From contig JBCBSS010000064.1 in assembly GCA_039819065.1 (NCBI GenBank), positions 1 to 40,050 of the forward strand: a stretch of 40,050 nucleotides of DNA, read 5' to 3'. The notes below the pieces were generated by a model. The model saw only the letters and a list, made by a program, of their open reading frames with translations, made no database searches and was not told the origin of the DNA. The DNA is from JBCBSS01 sp039819065 (GTDB taxonomy: Bacteria; Bacteroidota; Bacteroidia; Cytophagales; Cyclobacteriaceae). Made by a program: the position numbers and the translations under genes. This document shows, one piece after another, positions 7,812 to 17,217 of the stretch (its first letter is position 1; each line of letters begins with the position of its first letter).

Positions 7812-10526
7812 ATGAAAACAAAACTGTTAGTCGGCTTATTAGTTGTATTGATCAACTCGCATTGCACCTTTGGGCAAGTGAATGAATCTGATTCACTTGC
7901 ATTATTAGCACTCTACCACAGTACAGACGGATCAAATTGGACAAACCCATGGGATTTAACCCAACCCGTCGGCAGTTGGGATGGCGTTAATCTCAGTAGT
8001 GGCAGGGTACGTGTTATTAAAATGGGAAGCAATAACCTTAATGGACCATTGCCTCCTGAAATTGGCAACCTTTCAGCGTTAGAAGACCTAGAGCTTCCTT
8101 TAAACAATCTTACCGGCCCAATCCCGGCTGAAATTGGGAACCTGTCTAATTTGCTGGCCTTGACCCTTTATAATAATCAACTAAGCGGTCCTTTACCGGA
8201 AGAAATCGGAAGCTTATCAAGCCTGGGGAAATTGGCCCTGACCAAAAACAAAATCTCAGGCAGCATCCCTCCTTCCATAGGTAATCTGACTGAACTGCAA
8301 TACCTCTTTATGGGATACAATGATATCGGCGGTGCTATTCCACCTGAGATTGGTAACCTCACAAAACTCCGACATGTCAACCTTTCAGACTGTAAACTCA
8401 GTGGAGAGCTGCCCCAGGAGCTCGGTCTTTTGCAAAGGCTATCTTCTCTTAACCTCAACCGCAATGTTAACTTAACCGGTCACATCCCTGTCACGATGGT
8501 CAATGTATTGGCCAAAACGCAGTTACAGAAGACTGGTATTTGCAGTCCTATTTATGAATCATTAGTGGTTTGGGCAGATAAATATCTCAGCTTGCCTGGT
8601 GATGGGGTTAATTGTGCTCCATTTGACACACTAGAAAATGAGAAAGCAGCTTTGATCGCTTTGTATAATAAAACCTCGGGAATTCGTTGGCACGTAACAT
8701 GGAAAATTACAGACCCGGTAAGTACGTGGCATGGTGTCAAGCTGGATCAGGAAGGTCGGGTAATGGCCCTGAACCTTACAGATAATAACCTTATAAGAGA
8801 AATGCCAGGGGACCTGAAACATCTGAAGAGATTGGTCAACCTCAACCTGTCGAGGAATGAGCTCAGAGGGCCATTGCCGGCTGAAATCGGTGAACTTTCA
8901 GCGTTAAAGAATCTGGAACTTCACTTTAATGACCTGACTGGCCCTATCCCAGCGGAGATTGGGAATCTAACTAATTTGCAAACCCTCATACTCTATCAAA
9001 ACCAATTGAGTGGCCCTTTACCTCAAGAAATCGGGGGCTTATCAAGTCTGAAAGTATTGGCCCTGACTAAAAACCAAATCTCCGGAAGCATACCTCCTTC
9101 TATAGGTAATCTGACTCAATTGGAAAGGCTTTTCTTAGGCTTTAACGACATTAATGGTACTATTCCACCTCAGATCGGCAACTTGACCCAACTCAAAGAA
9201 ATCAACCTTACAGACTGTGACCTTAGTGGGGAATTACCCCAAGAACTCGGCCTTTTAGTAAACCTTGAATACATCAACCTCGACCGCAATTTTGAATTGA
9301 GCGGTCACGTACCAGTCACTATGATCAATACAAACGCAAACATGTTTATGTGGAGGACAAATATTTGCGATCCTATATATGAGTCGTTATGGGAATGGGC
9401 TTATGGCGGAAATTTCGATTTATCAGGTGATGGGGGCATCGGCTTACCAGGTAATGGGTTTAATTGTAATCCATTTGATCCTCTAGAAAATGAAAAAGCT
9501 GCGCTTATTGCTTTTAAGAAGAAAACAAAAGGTGTCAATTGGGATGTTCAATGGAAAGTCACAGATCCCGTTAGTACATGGCATGGCGTTCAAGTAGATC
9601 AGGAAGGTCTAGTAAGAACGCTGAAGCTTGGAGATAATAACCTTCAAGGAGAGATACCGGAAGACCTGAAACACTTGGAAAGGTTAGCCAACCTTGACTT
9701 ATCAAGGAATAACCTTACAGGAAATATCCCGGAGTTGATAGGCGACCTCTCAAAGCTCAAGTTTTTGAGTCTTTACAACAACGCACTTACCGGAACACTG
9801 CCGGAGGAGTTAGGGAATCTCAATGAGTTAATCTCACTATCCGTTACCCGCAATAACCTATCTGGCTCCTTGCCATCTTCATTGAGCAATTTGTCCAGTT
9901 TAGAATTTCTCATTCTTAGAGAGAATAACTTCAATGGTCAAATACCTTCTGAGTACGGCAACCTTACCTCACTGCGCAAGTTCTGGGCGAATGGTAACGC
10001 CCTGAATGGTGAATTACCTGCTACACTTTCCAACCTTCAAAATATGGTGAGTTTTGAAATTCATGATAATCCACTTTCAGGTAGTATCCCTCTATCATAT
10101 ACCAACCTTGATCTTACCACCTTCAACTTTGCAGGAACTGATCTTTGTGAACCGCCAGATCAGGCATTTCAAGATTGGATCAATCAGATATACAATCTTA
10201 AAAGTACAGGTTTAATATGCGAGGAGACGAACATGGCTATTACCACACTGTTCAATGCAGAGGGTAACATTAATTTAAATCAGCATTACCCCAACCCAGC
10301 TACCGATTACACCACAATACCTTTCTACTCGAATACAGAAAATAAGCTGGTACAGCTAAGGGTATTTAATCAATTGGGTGAAGAAGTAATGGCCAATAAA
10401 AAAATGTTTGGGGAAGGTTATCAAGCATTAGAACTGGATGTTAGGGAATTGCCATCTGGCATCTACTACTACACATTGAATATCAATAACTTTGATAAGA
10501 CCAGGAAATTGATCATTCACAGGTAA
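7812..10526 (+). CDS. Secreted LRR protein with T9SS sorting tail
   Basis: A 904-residue exported protein. A signal peptide (about 1-21, ending TFGQ) is followed by three modules, each opening with an alpha-helical cap (EKAALIALY...W...VSTWHGV) and then plant-type LRRs of the form LxxLxLxxNxLxGxIPxxIGNL. Module 1 begins near residue 27, module 2 near 272 and module 3 near 556. Modules 1 and 2 match repeat by repeat, including the closing PIYESL...GDG segment, which indicates an internal duplication. The tail from about residue 820 (LNQHYPNPATDYTTIPF ... LPSGIYYYTL) is a type A T9SS C-terminal domain that directs export and surface anchoring or release. Function is probably adhesion or ligand binding. 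A strong terminator follows. It is monocistronic. Confidence 0.93.
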   Translation: MKTKLLVGLLVVLINSHCTFGQVNESDSLALLALYHSTDGSNWTNPWDLTQPVGSWDGVNLSSGRVRVIKMGSNNLNGPLPPEIGNLSALEDLELPLNNLTGPIPAEIGNLSNLLALTLYNNQLSGPLPEEIGSLSSLGKLALTKNKISGSIPPSIGNLTELQYLFMGYNDIGGAIPPEIGNLTKLRHVNLSDCKLSGELPQELGLLQRLSSLNLNRNVNLTGHIPVTMVNVLAKTQLQKTGICSPIYESLVVWADKYLSLPGDGVNCAPFDTLENEKAALIALYNKTSGIRWHVTWKITDPVSTWHGVKLDQEGRVMALNLTDNNLIREMPGDLKHLKRLVNLNLSRNELRGPLPAEIGELSALKNLELHFNDLTGPIPAEIGNLTNLQTLILYQNQLSGPLPQEIGGLSSLKVLALTKNQISGSIPPSIGNLTQLERLFLGFNDINGTIPPQIGNLTQLKEINLTDCDLSGELPQELGLLVNLEYINLDRNFELSGHVPVTMINTNANMFMWRTNICDPIYESLWEWAYGGNFDLSGDGGIGLPGNGFNCNPFDPLENEKAALIAFKKKTKGVNWDVQWKVTDPVSTWHGVQVDQEGLVRTLKLGDNNLQGEIPEDLKHLERLANLDLSRNNLTGNIPELIGDLSKLKFLSLYNNALTGTLPEELGNLNELISLSVTRNNLSGSLPSSLSNLSSLEFLILRENNFNGQIPSEYGNLTSLRKFWANGNALNGELPATLSNLQNMVSFEIHDNPLSGSIPLSYTNLDLTTFNFAGTDLCEPPDQAFQDWINQIYNLKSTGLICEETNMAITTLFNAEGNINLNQHYPNPATDYTTIPFYSNTENKLVQLRVFNQLGEEVMANKKMFGEGYQALELDVRELPSGIYYYTLNINNFDKTRKLIIHR

Positions 10527-10569
10527 AGTACGGTAGTACAAGACTGATAAACTCCCAATAGCACTTACT

Positions 10570-10621
10570 ACTTCCGGAAAAATATTTCATTATCCACAAC
10601 AGTATTTTTCCGGAAGTTTTT
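10570..10621 (+). terminator. Rho-independent terminator after LRR gene
   Basis: ACTTCCGGAAAAATA (10570-10584) and TATTTTTCCGGAAGT (10603-10617) form a perfect 15-bp stem with an 18-base loop, followed by TTTT. It begins 44 bases after the LRR stop codon. Because the stem itself starts after an A-poor stretch, it works best for the plus strand. Confidence 0.8.
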
Positions 10622-10788
10622 AATATTAAATCATTTAAGAAAAGGCTGCCCATCCTCATTTAAGGAAGAATTGGATGCATAATTTATGGTTAGTCCATTT
10701 CTTGTAAGAACTTTCTTATTGCCAATTATTTTAGTAAATACTAATTTTAATATCATAAAGAAACAATGGTATTTTAAGTATCACTAAA

Positions 10789-11151
10789 ATGATTGCATTA
10801 AACGATTTGAGCACTGGGCTCTACAAAGTAAAATACAATGGAGCTTATAACATTATGAGGGTACAGCGCGTAGCTGGCAAACTCTATTATGACTGTAATT
10901 TTGGTCCCTTATTCCCACTTTCAGGCCTATTCGAGTCCCATGCACCGGATATAGAGGTGCTGGAAAGGTTCTATCAATTTCCTACCATAATAAGGGCACA
11001 AATCATATTATCGTGGAAGGATGAAGTTGGGGATCAGTACCTCAGGGAAATGACAGATGTACACGTACTAGGTCAAATCTTCAAGGAAAACCCTGAATTT
11101 GGACGACGGTTCGGATATAGAAGAGGTCAAAGAGATAGTAGACAGGATTAG
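10789..11151 (+). CDS. Hypothetical protein
   Basis: A 120-residue protein that I do not recognise. The N-terminal half looks beta-rich (GLYKVKYNGAYNIMRVQRV, KLYYDCNFGP); the C-terminal half is mixed helix and ends in a basic tail (RRFGYRRGQRDSRQD). It has no signal peptide, membrane segment or recognised motif, and two Cys-poor halves that could be one small domain. The ATG at 10789 follows an A/T-rich leader without a clear ribosome site. It stands alone between the LRR gene and the lipoprotein gene, with more than 250 bases on each side, so the context says little. The coding character seems real because the frame is open over its whole length without a competing overlap. Confidence 0.55.
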   Translation: MIALNDLSTGLYKVKYNGAYNIMRVQRVAGKLYYDCNFGPLFPLSGLFESHAPDIEVLERFYQFPTIIRAQIILSWKDEVGDQYLREMTDVHVLGQIFKENPEFGRRFGYRRGQRDSRQD

Positions 11152-11419
11152 ACCGGTTTCTGGCGATCATCTGGTAATAACACTTTCACGGATCGTTATC
11201 AAATGTCACAAGTATTAGGGGTGAGTAAAATTTATATATACTTTAAACCGACTATTTTTTAGGGCTTTTATGGGTATTCTACATCCATTAATAGGCTAAT
11301 GTTTCATCTAATATGGCTTTAGTGATGCCTGCAAAGGTTTAACATTCCTTTATTTTTTCGTGATACTTCTGTGATACTTACAGTCCAAATTTGCTTACAT
11401 AACATCAGAGCAAATTATC

Positions 11420-12328
11420 ATGAAAAAACTATCCTATCTATTTTTAACAGCGCTAGCTATTACCGTTTGGAGTTGTGATGACGACGAAGAGACGACAACT
11501 CCTGCCACAGGCAACCTTACCTTTAATATTGAAGGCCTTGAAAACTTAGGGGCATCATTTGTATATGAAGGTTGGGTAATGGTAGATGGCACACCGATAA
11601 GTACCGGGACTTTTACGGTGAATGATGCTGGTCAATTATCTCAAACTTCTTTCGAAGTAGAAGAGCAAATGCTAGACGCAGCTACTACATTTATTTTGAC
11701 AATAGAGCCAGCTGTTGATCCTGATCCGGCTCCGTCTGATCAGAAATATATTGCTGGAGACTTTTCGGGTGATATGGCAGTAGTATCAACCGCCGTAGCA
11801 CCAGCAGTTGGAGATTTCTCTGCTTCTGCAGGTACTTATTTCTTAAGAACACCTACTGACGAAGAGCCTGGTACGGGCAATAATGGAAACGACTTCAATG
11901 GAGTATGGTTCGGGCTTCCTGGTATGCCTCCTTCGGCAAATCTGACATTGCCTACATTACCTACCGGATGGATTTACGAAGGTTGGTTAGTCACTGAAAA
12001 TGGCCCTATTTCTACAGGTACCTTTACTGACGTAGCTGACAGAGACAATAGTAACAGTTTGAGTGGGATTGAGAATAACGCAGGTCCTGCTATTCCTGGT
12101 GAAGATTTCTTTATAGCTCCTGACGACGCTGTAGACGACTTCCCAATAGATGTAAGAGGAAATATGGTAGTGATTACAGTTGAGCCTGTGCCGGATAACG
12201 ATCCGGGGCCATTCACACTGAAGCCATTAGCTTCTATGGTGGCAGCCGACGCCGCTACTGCTCCTGGCTCTCACAGTTTTAGTTTGAACGTAGATAACTC
12301 ATTCCCTTCGGGATGGGTAGGAAGATAA
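11420..12328 (+). CDS. Probable surface lipoprotein with two repeated domains
   Basis: A 302-residue lipoprotein. The signal ends in a lipobox-like VWSC with Cys19, directly followed by DDDEE; an acidic run after the lipidated Cys is the surface-export signal described for Bacteroidota lipoproteins. The mature part has two related domains, about 30-150 and 155-295, each built around YEGW-(8)-ISTGTF (YEGWVMVDGTPISTGTF and YEGWLVTENGPISTGTF). This block resembles the C-terminal beta domain of anti-sigma-K (RskA) proteins, but there is no cytoplasmic zinc-finger or helical anti-sigma part, so I do not call it an anti-sigma factor. A double GTGATACTT (11360 and 11371) stands in the 5' region. A terminator follows directly. 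Confidence 0.8.
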   Translation: MKKLSYLFLTALAITVWSCDDDEETTTPATGNLTFNIEGLENLGASFVYEGWVMVDGTPISTGTFTVNDAGQLSQTSFEVEEQMLDAATTFILTIEPAVDPDPAPSDQKYIAGDFSGDMAVVSTAVAPAVGDFSASAGTYFLRTPTDEEPGTGNNGNDFNGVWFGLPGMPPSANLTLPTLPTGWIYEGWLVTENGPISTGTFTDVADRDNSNSLSGIENNAGPAIPGEDFFIAPDDAVDDFPIDVRGNMVVITVEPVPDNDPGPFTLKPLASMVAADAATAPGSHSFSLNVDNSFPSGWVGR

Positions 12329-12347
12329 GGTTGTAAGGTTGATTGTC

Positions 12348-12380
12348 AAAGGGGTACTCAATTGGGTACCCTTTTTTTTT
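12348..12380 (+). terminator. Terminator between convergent genes
   Basis: AAGGGGTAC...GTACCC followed by nine T residues forms a hairpin with a good U-tract for the lipoprotein gene. The ligase gene on the other strand ends inside it (its stop codon is at 12358-12360), so the last ligase codons are part of the terminator. On the minus strand the tail is weaker. Confidence 0.7.
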
Positions 12381-13887
12381 GGTCATCACCCAGCTGAGCC
12401 AGTACTTTTCTATCGATTTTACCCGAATCAGTTTTGGGTAACTCACTCACGAACTCAAAGTATTTGGGCACCTTGAATTTCGCCATTTGTTCGCGGCAGA
12501 AGTTCAACAGTACTTCTTGATCAATATCTTCCGAAGGCACTACGTAAGCTTTACCAACCTCTCCCCACTTCACATCGCTAACACCTACTACTGCCACTTC
12601 CGAAACCTGGGAATGCTGACAAATAACACGCTCCACTTCGGCAGGGTATACGTTTTCACCACCGGAAATAAACATGTTCTTCTTGCGGTCCATTACATAT
12701 AGAAAGGCTTCTTCATCTGCCTTTACCAAGTCTCCCGTTCTAAACCAGCCATTGATAAAAGCTTTTTCAGTAGCTTCTGTATTTCTCCAATAGCCTGGCG
12801 TTACGATATCTCCTTTGAAGCAGAATTCACCAATCTCACCTTGCTTCACTTGCTCTCCGTTTTCATCTATGATCTTAGAGGTCACAAAAAAGTTAGGCCT
12901 TCCGATAGAGCCTATCTTTCTGATCGCATCATCATGATGCAATGATGTCAAATTGGGGCCTACCTCCGTCAATCCGTACCCTTGCCTAAGCTTAACGCCT
13001 TTGTTGTGCCAGGTTTCAATCACCGGCAATGGCAGGGCTTCTCCACCCACGATGAAGTATCGCATCGCTTCTAGATTAGTACTGTCAAAGCTGGTTGATT
13101 CTGTCATCATCTTGAGCATGGTAGGTACAGCCATGAAAATGTTGGCCTGCTCTTCTTCAAGGGCTTTAAGTACCTCGATAGCATCGAACTTTTTAAAGAT
13201 ACTTACCCTTCCGCCACGATGGATGATGGGAGTAAGCAGTACATTCCAACCTCCCGTGTGAAAGGGCGGCATGCAAAGCACTGTGATATCTTCGGAGGTG
13301 ATATTCAACCCTATAGTCGTGTTGAAACTATTCCACAACAACATCTTATGCGTGTAAACAGCACCCTTCGGAAACCCTGTAGTACCTGATGTGTATAAAA
13401 TGAAAAAAGGATCGTCATCTGCTATATCCGGAGCATGCTTGCTTTCTACTTTACCCTTATGCAAAGTTTGTCCGCATTTCGCTACCAGGTCTTCGAGCGT
13501 CCAACTAAGCGTCACCTTTTCCATAGCTGCTATACCCGACACCCTATCGGCAAACTTATCCTCAACTATAGTCAACTTTGGCTCTGCATTAACAATTAAA
13601 TAATCTATTTCAGCAGGAGCCAAGCGGTAGTTCAATGGCACTAGAATAAGGCCGGTTTTTTGAGCCACCGAAAAAAGTACGACGTATTCCAGGCAATGTT
13701 CTGCCAGTACTACTATCCTATCCCCTTTTTCTAATCGATGCTCGTTTATCAGCTCATTTGCCAAATGATCAGCAATGTGATTCAATTGCCCGTAGGTATA
13801 ACTTCTGCCGGTTTCTATTTCACTTACCGCTACCTTTTCGGGTGAGTACAAAGCCCATTGCGCTATCCAATCTATTGCATCAATCAT
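12358..13887 (-). CDS. AMP-dependent acyl-CoA synthetase/ligase
   Basis: A 509-residue adenylate-forming ligase that activates a carboxylic acid with ATP and transfers it to CoA. Motifs in order: YTSGTTGFPKG (165-175, phosphate loop), GYGLTEVGPN (adenine-side motif), GWFRTGDLV (ribose-binding Asp) and the hinge and C-terminal lid with DRKKNMFISGGENVYPAEVE, ending in the catalytic-Lys region KTDSGKIDRK. The length is usual for medium/long-chain or aromatic acyl-CoA ligases; the substrate cannot be read from the sequence. It is last in the operon SDR-KASIII-symporter-ligase, 28 bases after the symporter stop, which suggests that the symporter brings in the acid that this enzyme activates (inference). 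Confidence 0.92.
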   Translation of the reverse strand: MIDAIDWIAQWALYSPEKVAVSEIETGRSYTYGQLNHIADHLANELINEHRLEKGDRIVVLAEHCLEYVVLFSVAQKTGLILVPLNYRLAPAEIDYLIVNAEPKLTIVEDKFADRVSGIAAMEKVTLSWTLEDLVAKCGQTLHKGKVESKHAPDIADDDPFFILYTSGTTGFPKGAVYTHKMLLWNSFNTTIGLNITSEDITVLCMPPFHTGGWNVLLTPIIHRGGRVSIFKKFDAIEVLKALEEEQANIFMAVPTMLKMMTESTSFDSTNLEAMRYFIVGGEALPLPVIETWHNKGVKLRQGYGLTEVGPNLTSLHHDDAIRKIGSIGRPNFFVTSKIIDENGEQVKQGEIGEFCFKGDIVTPGYWRNTEATEKAFINGWFRTGDLVKADEEAFLYVMDRKKNMFISGGENVYPAEVERVICQHSQVSEVAVVGVSDVKWGEVGKAYVVPSEDIDQEVLLNFCREQMAKFKVPKYFEFVSELPKTDSGKIDRKVLAQLGDDQKKRVPN

Positions 13888-13915
13888 ATTCCTCTGATTT
13901 TCTTATCCGGGCACT

Positions 13916-15460
13916 TCACGAACCTGTCTCAGCTCGCCCCAATTGTTTGATTTTGTACTTCTCTCGTTGAAATAAATAAATAACCGTACCTGCAAATGCC
14001 GATATCAAAATGGCCAAAGCAGCAGCGATACCAGGGTTTCTTACCGTTCCTTGCATGTAATGGGTGATACCACCGTAGTAGATAGCGAAGTGTGTCACCA
14101 ATGCCAGCACTGAAGCTCCGATCACTGCAACGGGCGGTACGTTCTTTAAGAACATTCCGAATATAACCGGAATGAAAGCAGCCGCAAAATAGGCGTACAC
14201 ACCATTCTGGGCAAATATCCCCACGCTGAGGTTAGGATATAATATCTGGTTGTATGAAAGTAGAATGCTGATAACCGCCAGCAGTCCTATGACCAGTTTA
14301 TTTACCAGTATTTGCTTTTTGTCCGTATTGCCACTGGCATATAATTTATGCCCAAAGAGTGGCTTGATGATGTCCTCCGAAATGGTAGTTGATACTGACT
14401 GGATAAGCCCTTCTAATGTAGAGACACCGGCAGAAATAAGCCCCAGAATGACCAGTAAGGCTAAATAGACAGGAAATTCACGTACCACGTAGGTAGACAT
14501 GATACTGTCCAGTTTGATGGCTTCTCCGCCCAATGTGAGGTCAGGGAATGTAATTCTAGCGTATAAGCCGGTGAACACCACAAAGAAGAATACCGCTTCT
14601 ACTAAGATACCCACGGTGAGATAGGTATTTACGGCCTTCTCGTTCTTCAAAAGCAGGGACTTGGTAATAATATGGGGCTGGCAAACAATGGCTACCCCTA
14701 TGATCAACTGACAAAATATGATCTCGAAAAAGTCCCTGAATAGAAAACTGGATGGATTGGTCACACTAGCTAGATTAGGATCAATGCTTTCTAGCTTATC
14801 AAGAAAGCCATGCACTCCTTCACTGAAATGATTGTATCCTGAACCAAGTAGAATGAATGCTACTACCAGCATCAGCGATGCTTGAATGGTATTGGTATAT
14901 ACCATAGAATTGGCACCTCCGAACATCATATAACCAAAGATGAAAACGACCACACCTATCAATACATATAATGGGTCGGCATTCAATGAACTAGCCAGTA
15001 CTTGAGTAAGCCCAACACAGATCAACACGATGAAAGTGACCAGCAACAACGACAAAAAGGCGAAGAACAAAGCGAAACCTTTACTGTCGTATCTTTTACC
15101 GATCCACTGCGCCATGGTCAACGCCTGTACGGATGACCCGATCTTCTGAAATCCTTTGGTCAGTACTACCAATGATACGAAAGCTGCGATAGGCAACACA
15201 ATGGCCATCGAAAGGACACCACTGATGCCGTAAAGTGCGATAAAGCCCGGATTAATAATAAAGGTGGCCGCGCTGGTCATAGACGCGGCCAGCGCTAACC
15301 CTACTGCAACCGGGGAAAAGGATATGTTACCAAGGGCATAATCCTTGATGCTTTTGGTTTTCATGGCTCCGCGTACCACAAAAAACAGCACGAATACTAC
15401 ATATACACCAAGTAATGCAGCCGTGGCCCAAACCTGTTCGGAAGTTGCAACTTCGTTCAT
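13916..15460 (-). CDS. Sodium:solute symporter (SSF family)
   Basis: A 514-residue integral inner-membrane protein with about 13 hydrophobic segments. The first helix pair and loop (KTKSIKDYALGNISFSPVAVGLALAASMTSAATFIINPG) carry the small-residue helix break of the SSF Na+ site, and the MFGGANSMVYTNTIQA segment is also typical of the family. Members import pantothenate, proline, acetate and other monocarboxylates with Na+; this one cannot be placed more exactly. The linkage to an acyl-CoA ligase 28 bases downstream and to KASIII and SDR genes upstream (18 bases) favours a carboxylate substrate, which is an inference. The C-terminus is a short basic cytosolic tail. Confidence 0.9.
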   Translation of the reverse strand: MNEVATSEQVWATAALLGVYVVFVLFFVVRGAMKTKSIKDYALGNISFSPVAVGLALAASMTSAATFIINPGFIALYGISGVLSMAIVLPIAAFVSLVVLTKGFQKIGSSVQALTMAQWIGKRYDSKGFALFFAFLSLLLVTFIVLICVGLTQVLASSLNADPLYVLIGVVVFIFGYMMFGGANSMVYTNTIQASLMLVVAFILLGSGYNHFSEGVHGFLDKLESIDPNLASVTNPSSFLFRDFFEIIFCQLIIGVAIVCQPHIITKSLLLKNEKAVNTYLTVGILVEAVFFFVVFTGLYARITFPDLTLGGEAIKLDSIMSTYVVREFPVYLALLVILGLISAGVSTLEGLIQSVSTTISEDIIKPLFGHKLYASGNTDKKQILVNKLVIGLLAVISILLSYNQILYPNLSVGIFAQNGVYAYFAAAFIPVIFGMFLKNVPPVAVIGASVLALVTHFAIYYGGITHYMQGTVRNPGIAAALAILISAFAGTVIYLFQREKYKIKQLGRAETGS

Positions 15461-15478
15461 AGAGATCGTTTATGTTGA

Positions 15479-16477
15479 TTAGAACCGCAGTGCAGCACCG
15501 GCAAACGCCAAACCACCACCTGAACCGATCAAAAATAGTAAGTCTTTTTCTTTCACTTTACCTTTTTGAACCGCGTCATAAAGCGCCATAGGAATACAGG
15601 CAGAACCGGTATATCCGTAGGATTTCATGATGGTATGCGCCTTTTCCCTTGGCAAACCAAGATTATCCATTGTTTCATGGATAGAATTGATGTTCAGCTG
15701 AGTCAACAGATATTGATCAACCTCTTCTGGTGAGACACCGACCCTTTCGCAAAGCGAGTGGGTCATTTGTGTCCAGGTCTCGGGGTTAATTTCCTTGGGA
15801 AACTTATGAACGAATTTTAGCTTGTGATCACGATTGGTGATTACTTCTTCATCGATAGGCCTATTCGTAGCGCCTCCATAGATACCCATCCAGCCATTGT
15901 ATTGACCTTGGGTAGTAAGCTCACTAGCTAAGAACCCTCTTTCTGAGTCGTTTGAAGCAGTTAGCACCACCGCTCCTGCCCCATCGGCAAAGAGCGTAAC
16001 CGTTTTTTTATCTTCAAGGTTGAGGTACTTGCTCATGGCATAAGCACCAACCACAAGGATATTGCTGTACTGGTCATCTGAAGCAATGTATTTGGCCGCT
16101 ACATCCAATGCTGTGACGAATCCGGCGCATGCCGTGTTGATATCAAAAGTACCAGATGCTTTCGCCCCTATTCTATCCTGAAGCACTGATGCTGTAGAAG
16201 GAGAAATAAACTCCGGGGTATCAGTAGCGACAATGATCAAGTCAATTTTATCAGCGGAAAGACTGGCGTTTGATAACGCTTCTTTAGCCGCTTCTTCGCA
16301 TAAGTCTGCGGTAGATTGTTCTTGAGTACACCACCGACGACTGTGAATATTCAGGTTCTCCTTGAGCCATGTATCCACATCTTCGCCTAGTAATTCATTG
16401 AAATAGCTGTTAGGTATTTCGCGCTCTGGCACGTACATACCTATTCCTGTAATGATTCCTGTCCTGCGCTGCGTCAT
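15479..16477 (-). CDS. KAS III-like beta-ketoacyl synthase, altered triad
   Basis: A 332-residue thiolase-fold enzyme of the FabH family, full length. The nucleophile is present (Cys117 in NTACAGF), as are the family GSGGG end and ALRF terminus. Ungapped comparison with E. coli FabH over the last 80 residues puts Thr259 (TQLN) where FabH has the catalytic His (HQAN) and Tyr289 (GYTGSA) where it has Asn (GNTSAA). Both residues that stabilise decarboxylation in FabH are therefore missing. It may do acyl transfer, or a condensation without malonyl decarboxylation, instead of starting fatty acid synthesis. It overlaps the SDR stop by 4 bases and is followed by the symporter after 18 bases, so it is one operon. 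Confident on fold, uncertain on reaction. Confidence 0.85.
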   Translation of the reverse strand: MTQRRTGIITGIGMYVPEREIPNSYFNELLGEDVDTWLKENLNIHSRRWCTQEQSTADLCEEAAKEALSNASLSADKIDLIIVATDTPEFISPSTASVLQDRIGAKASGTFDINTACAGFVTALDVAAKYIASDDQYSNILVVGAYAMSKYLNLEDKKTVTLFADGAGAVVLTASNDSERGFLASELTTQGQYNGWMGIYGGATNRPIDEEVITNRDHKLKFVHKFPKEINPETWTQMTHSLCERVGVSPEEVDQYLLTQLNINSIHETMDNLGLPREKAHTIMKSYGYTGSACIPMALYDAVQKGKVKEKDLLFLIGSGGGLAFAGAALRF

Positions 16478-17217
16478 ATCGAAATGGCTCCGTCAACACT
16501 CAATACTGTACCGCTAACGAAGGACGCTTCTTCAGAAGAAAGGAATAAATAAGCATTCGCTATATCCTCAGGCGTTCCTAACCTTCTTAGTGGTGTTTTA
16601 TCAGTCATCATGTTAATGACTTTCTCAGGAATGGTTTTGATCATGTCAGTAGCGATGAAACCAGGTGCCACAGCATTGACTGTAATATTGTACTTGCCCA
16701 GCTCTTTGGCTAGTGTTTTCGTCAAACCAATCAATCCTGATTTGGTAGCAGCATAATTGGCCTGACCGAAGTTGCCATAGAGCCCTACTACAGAAGAAGT
16801 ATTGATGATTCTACCGGATTCTTGCTCGATCATAAAAGGAGTAGCTGCCTTGGTGCAGTTGAAAACACCGGTAAGGTTGACGTCGATGACATCACTCCAC
16901 TCTTTATGCGTCATTTTTTTGATGGTGGCATCACGGGTTATACCCGCATTATTGATAAGTACGTCGATGCTTCCATGCTCCTCAAAAGTAGCCTTGGCAG
17001 CATTGAACGTTGCTTCAGGGTCTGTGGTATTAACTACCGAGTAACTGGCTTTATTACCTTTGCTCGTGATGGCATTTACTGCTTCCTGGCACTTTTGCTC
17101 GTCAATATCCCAAACGACCACTGTGGCCCCTTCTGATGCCAATCTTTCGGCCGATACTCTCCCTATACCATTAGCACCGCCGGTTATAATGATTACTTTC
17201 TCTTTTAATCTTTTCAT
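16474..17217 (-). CDS. Short-chain dehydrogenase/reductase, FabG-like
   Basis: A 247-residue classical SDR, a cytosolic NAD(P)H-dependent oxidoreductase. The coenzyme loop is TGGANGIG (12-19), the structural NNAG motif is at 89-92, and the catalytic set is Ser141 or Ser142 with Tyr155 and Lys159 (YAATK). The segment LINNAGITRD...KMTHKEWSDVIDVNLTGVF is characteristic of the FabG/PhaB group, which reduce 3-oxoacyl-ACP or acetoacetyl-CoA. First gene of the four-gene minus-strand operon; its stop overlaps the start of the KASIII-like gene. Together the two would condense and reduce an acyl chain, but with a non-standard condensing enzyme the product is open. Confidence 0.9.
   Translation of the reverse strand: MKRLKEKVIIITGGANGIGRVSAERLASEGATVVVWDIDEQKCQEAVNAITSKGNKASYSVVNTTDPEATFNAAKATFEEHGSIDVLINNAGITRDATIKKMTHKEWSDVIDVNLTGVFNCTKAATPFMIEQESGRIINTSSVVGLYGNFGQANYAATKSGLIGLTKTLAKELGKYNITVNAVAPGFIATDMIKTIPEKVINMMTDKTPLRRLGTPEDIANAYLFLSSEEASFVSGTVLSVDGAISI

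Noticed and set aside
11420..12328. Anti-sigma factor
   Set aside because: The beta domains resemble the RskA C-terminus, but there is no cytoplasmic anti-sigma part and the protein is a lipoprotein.
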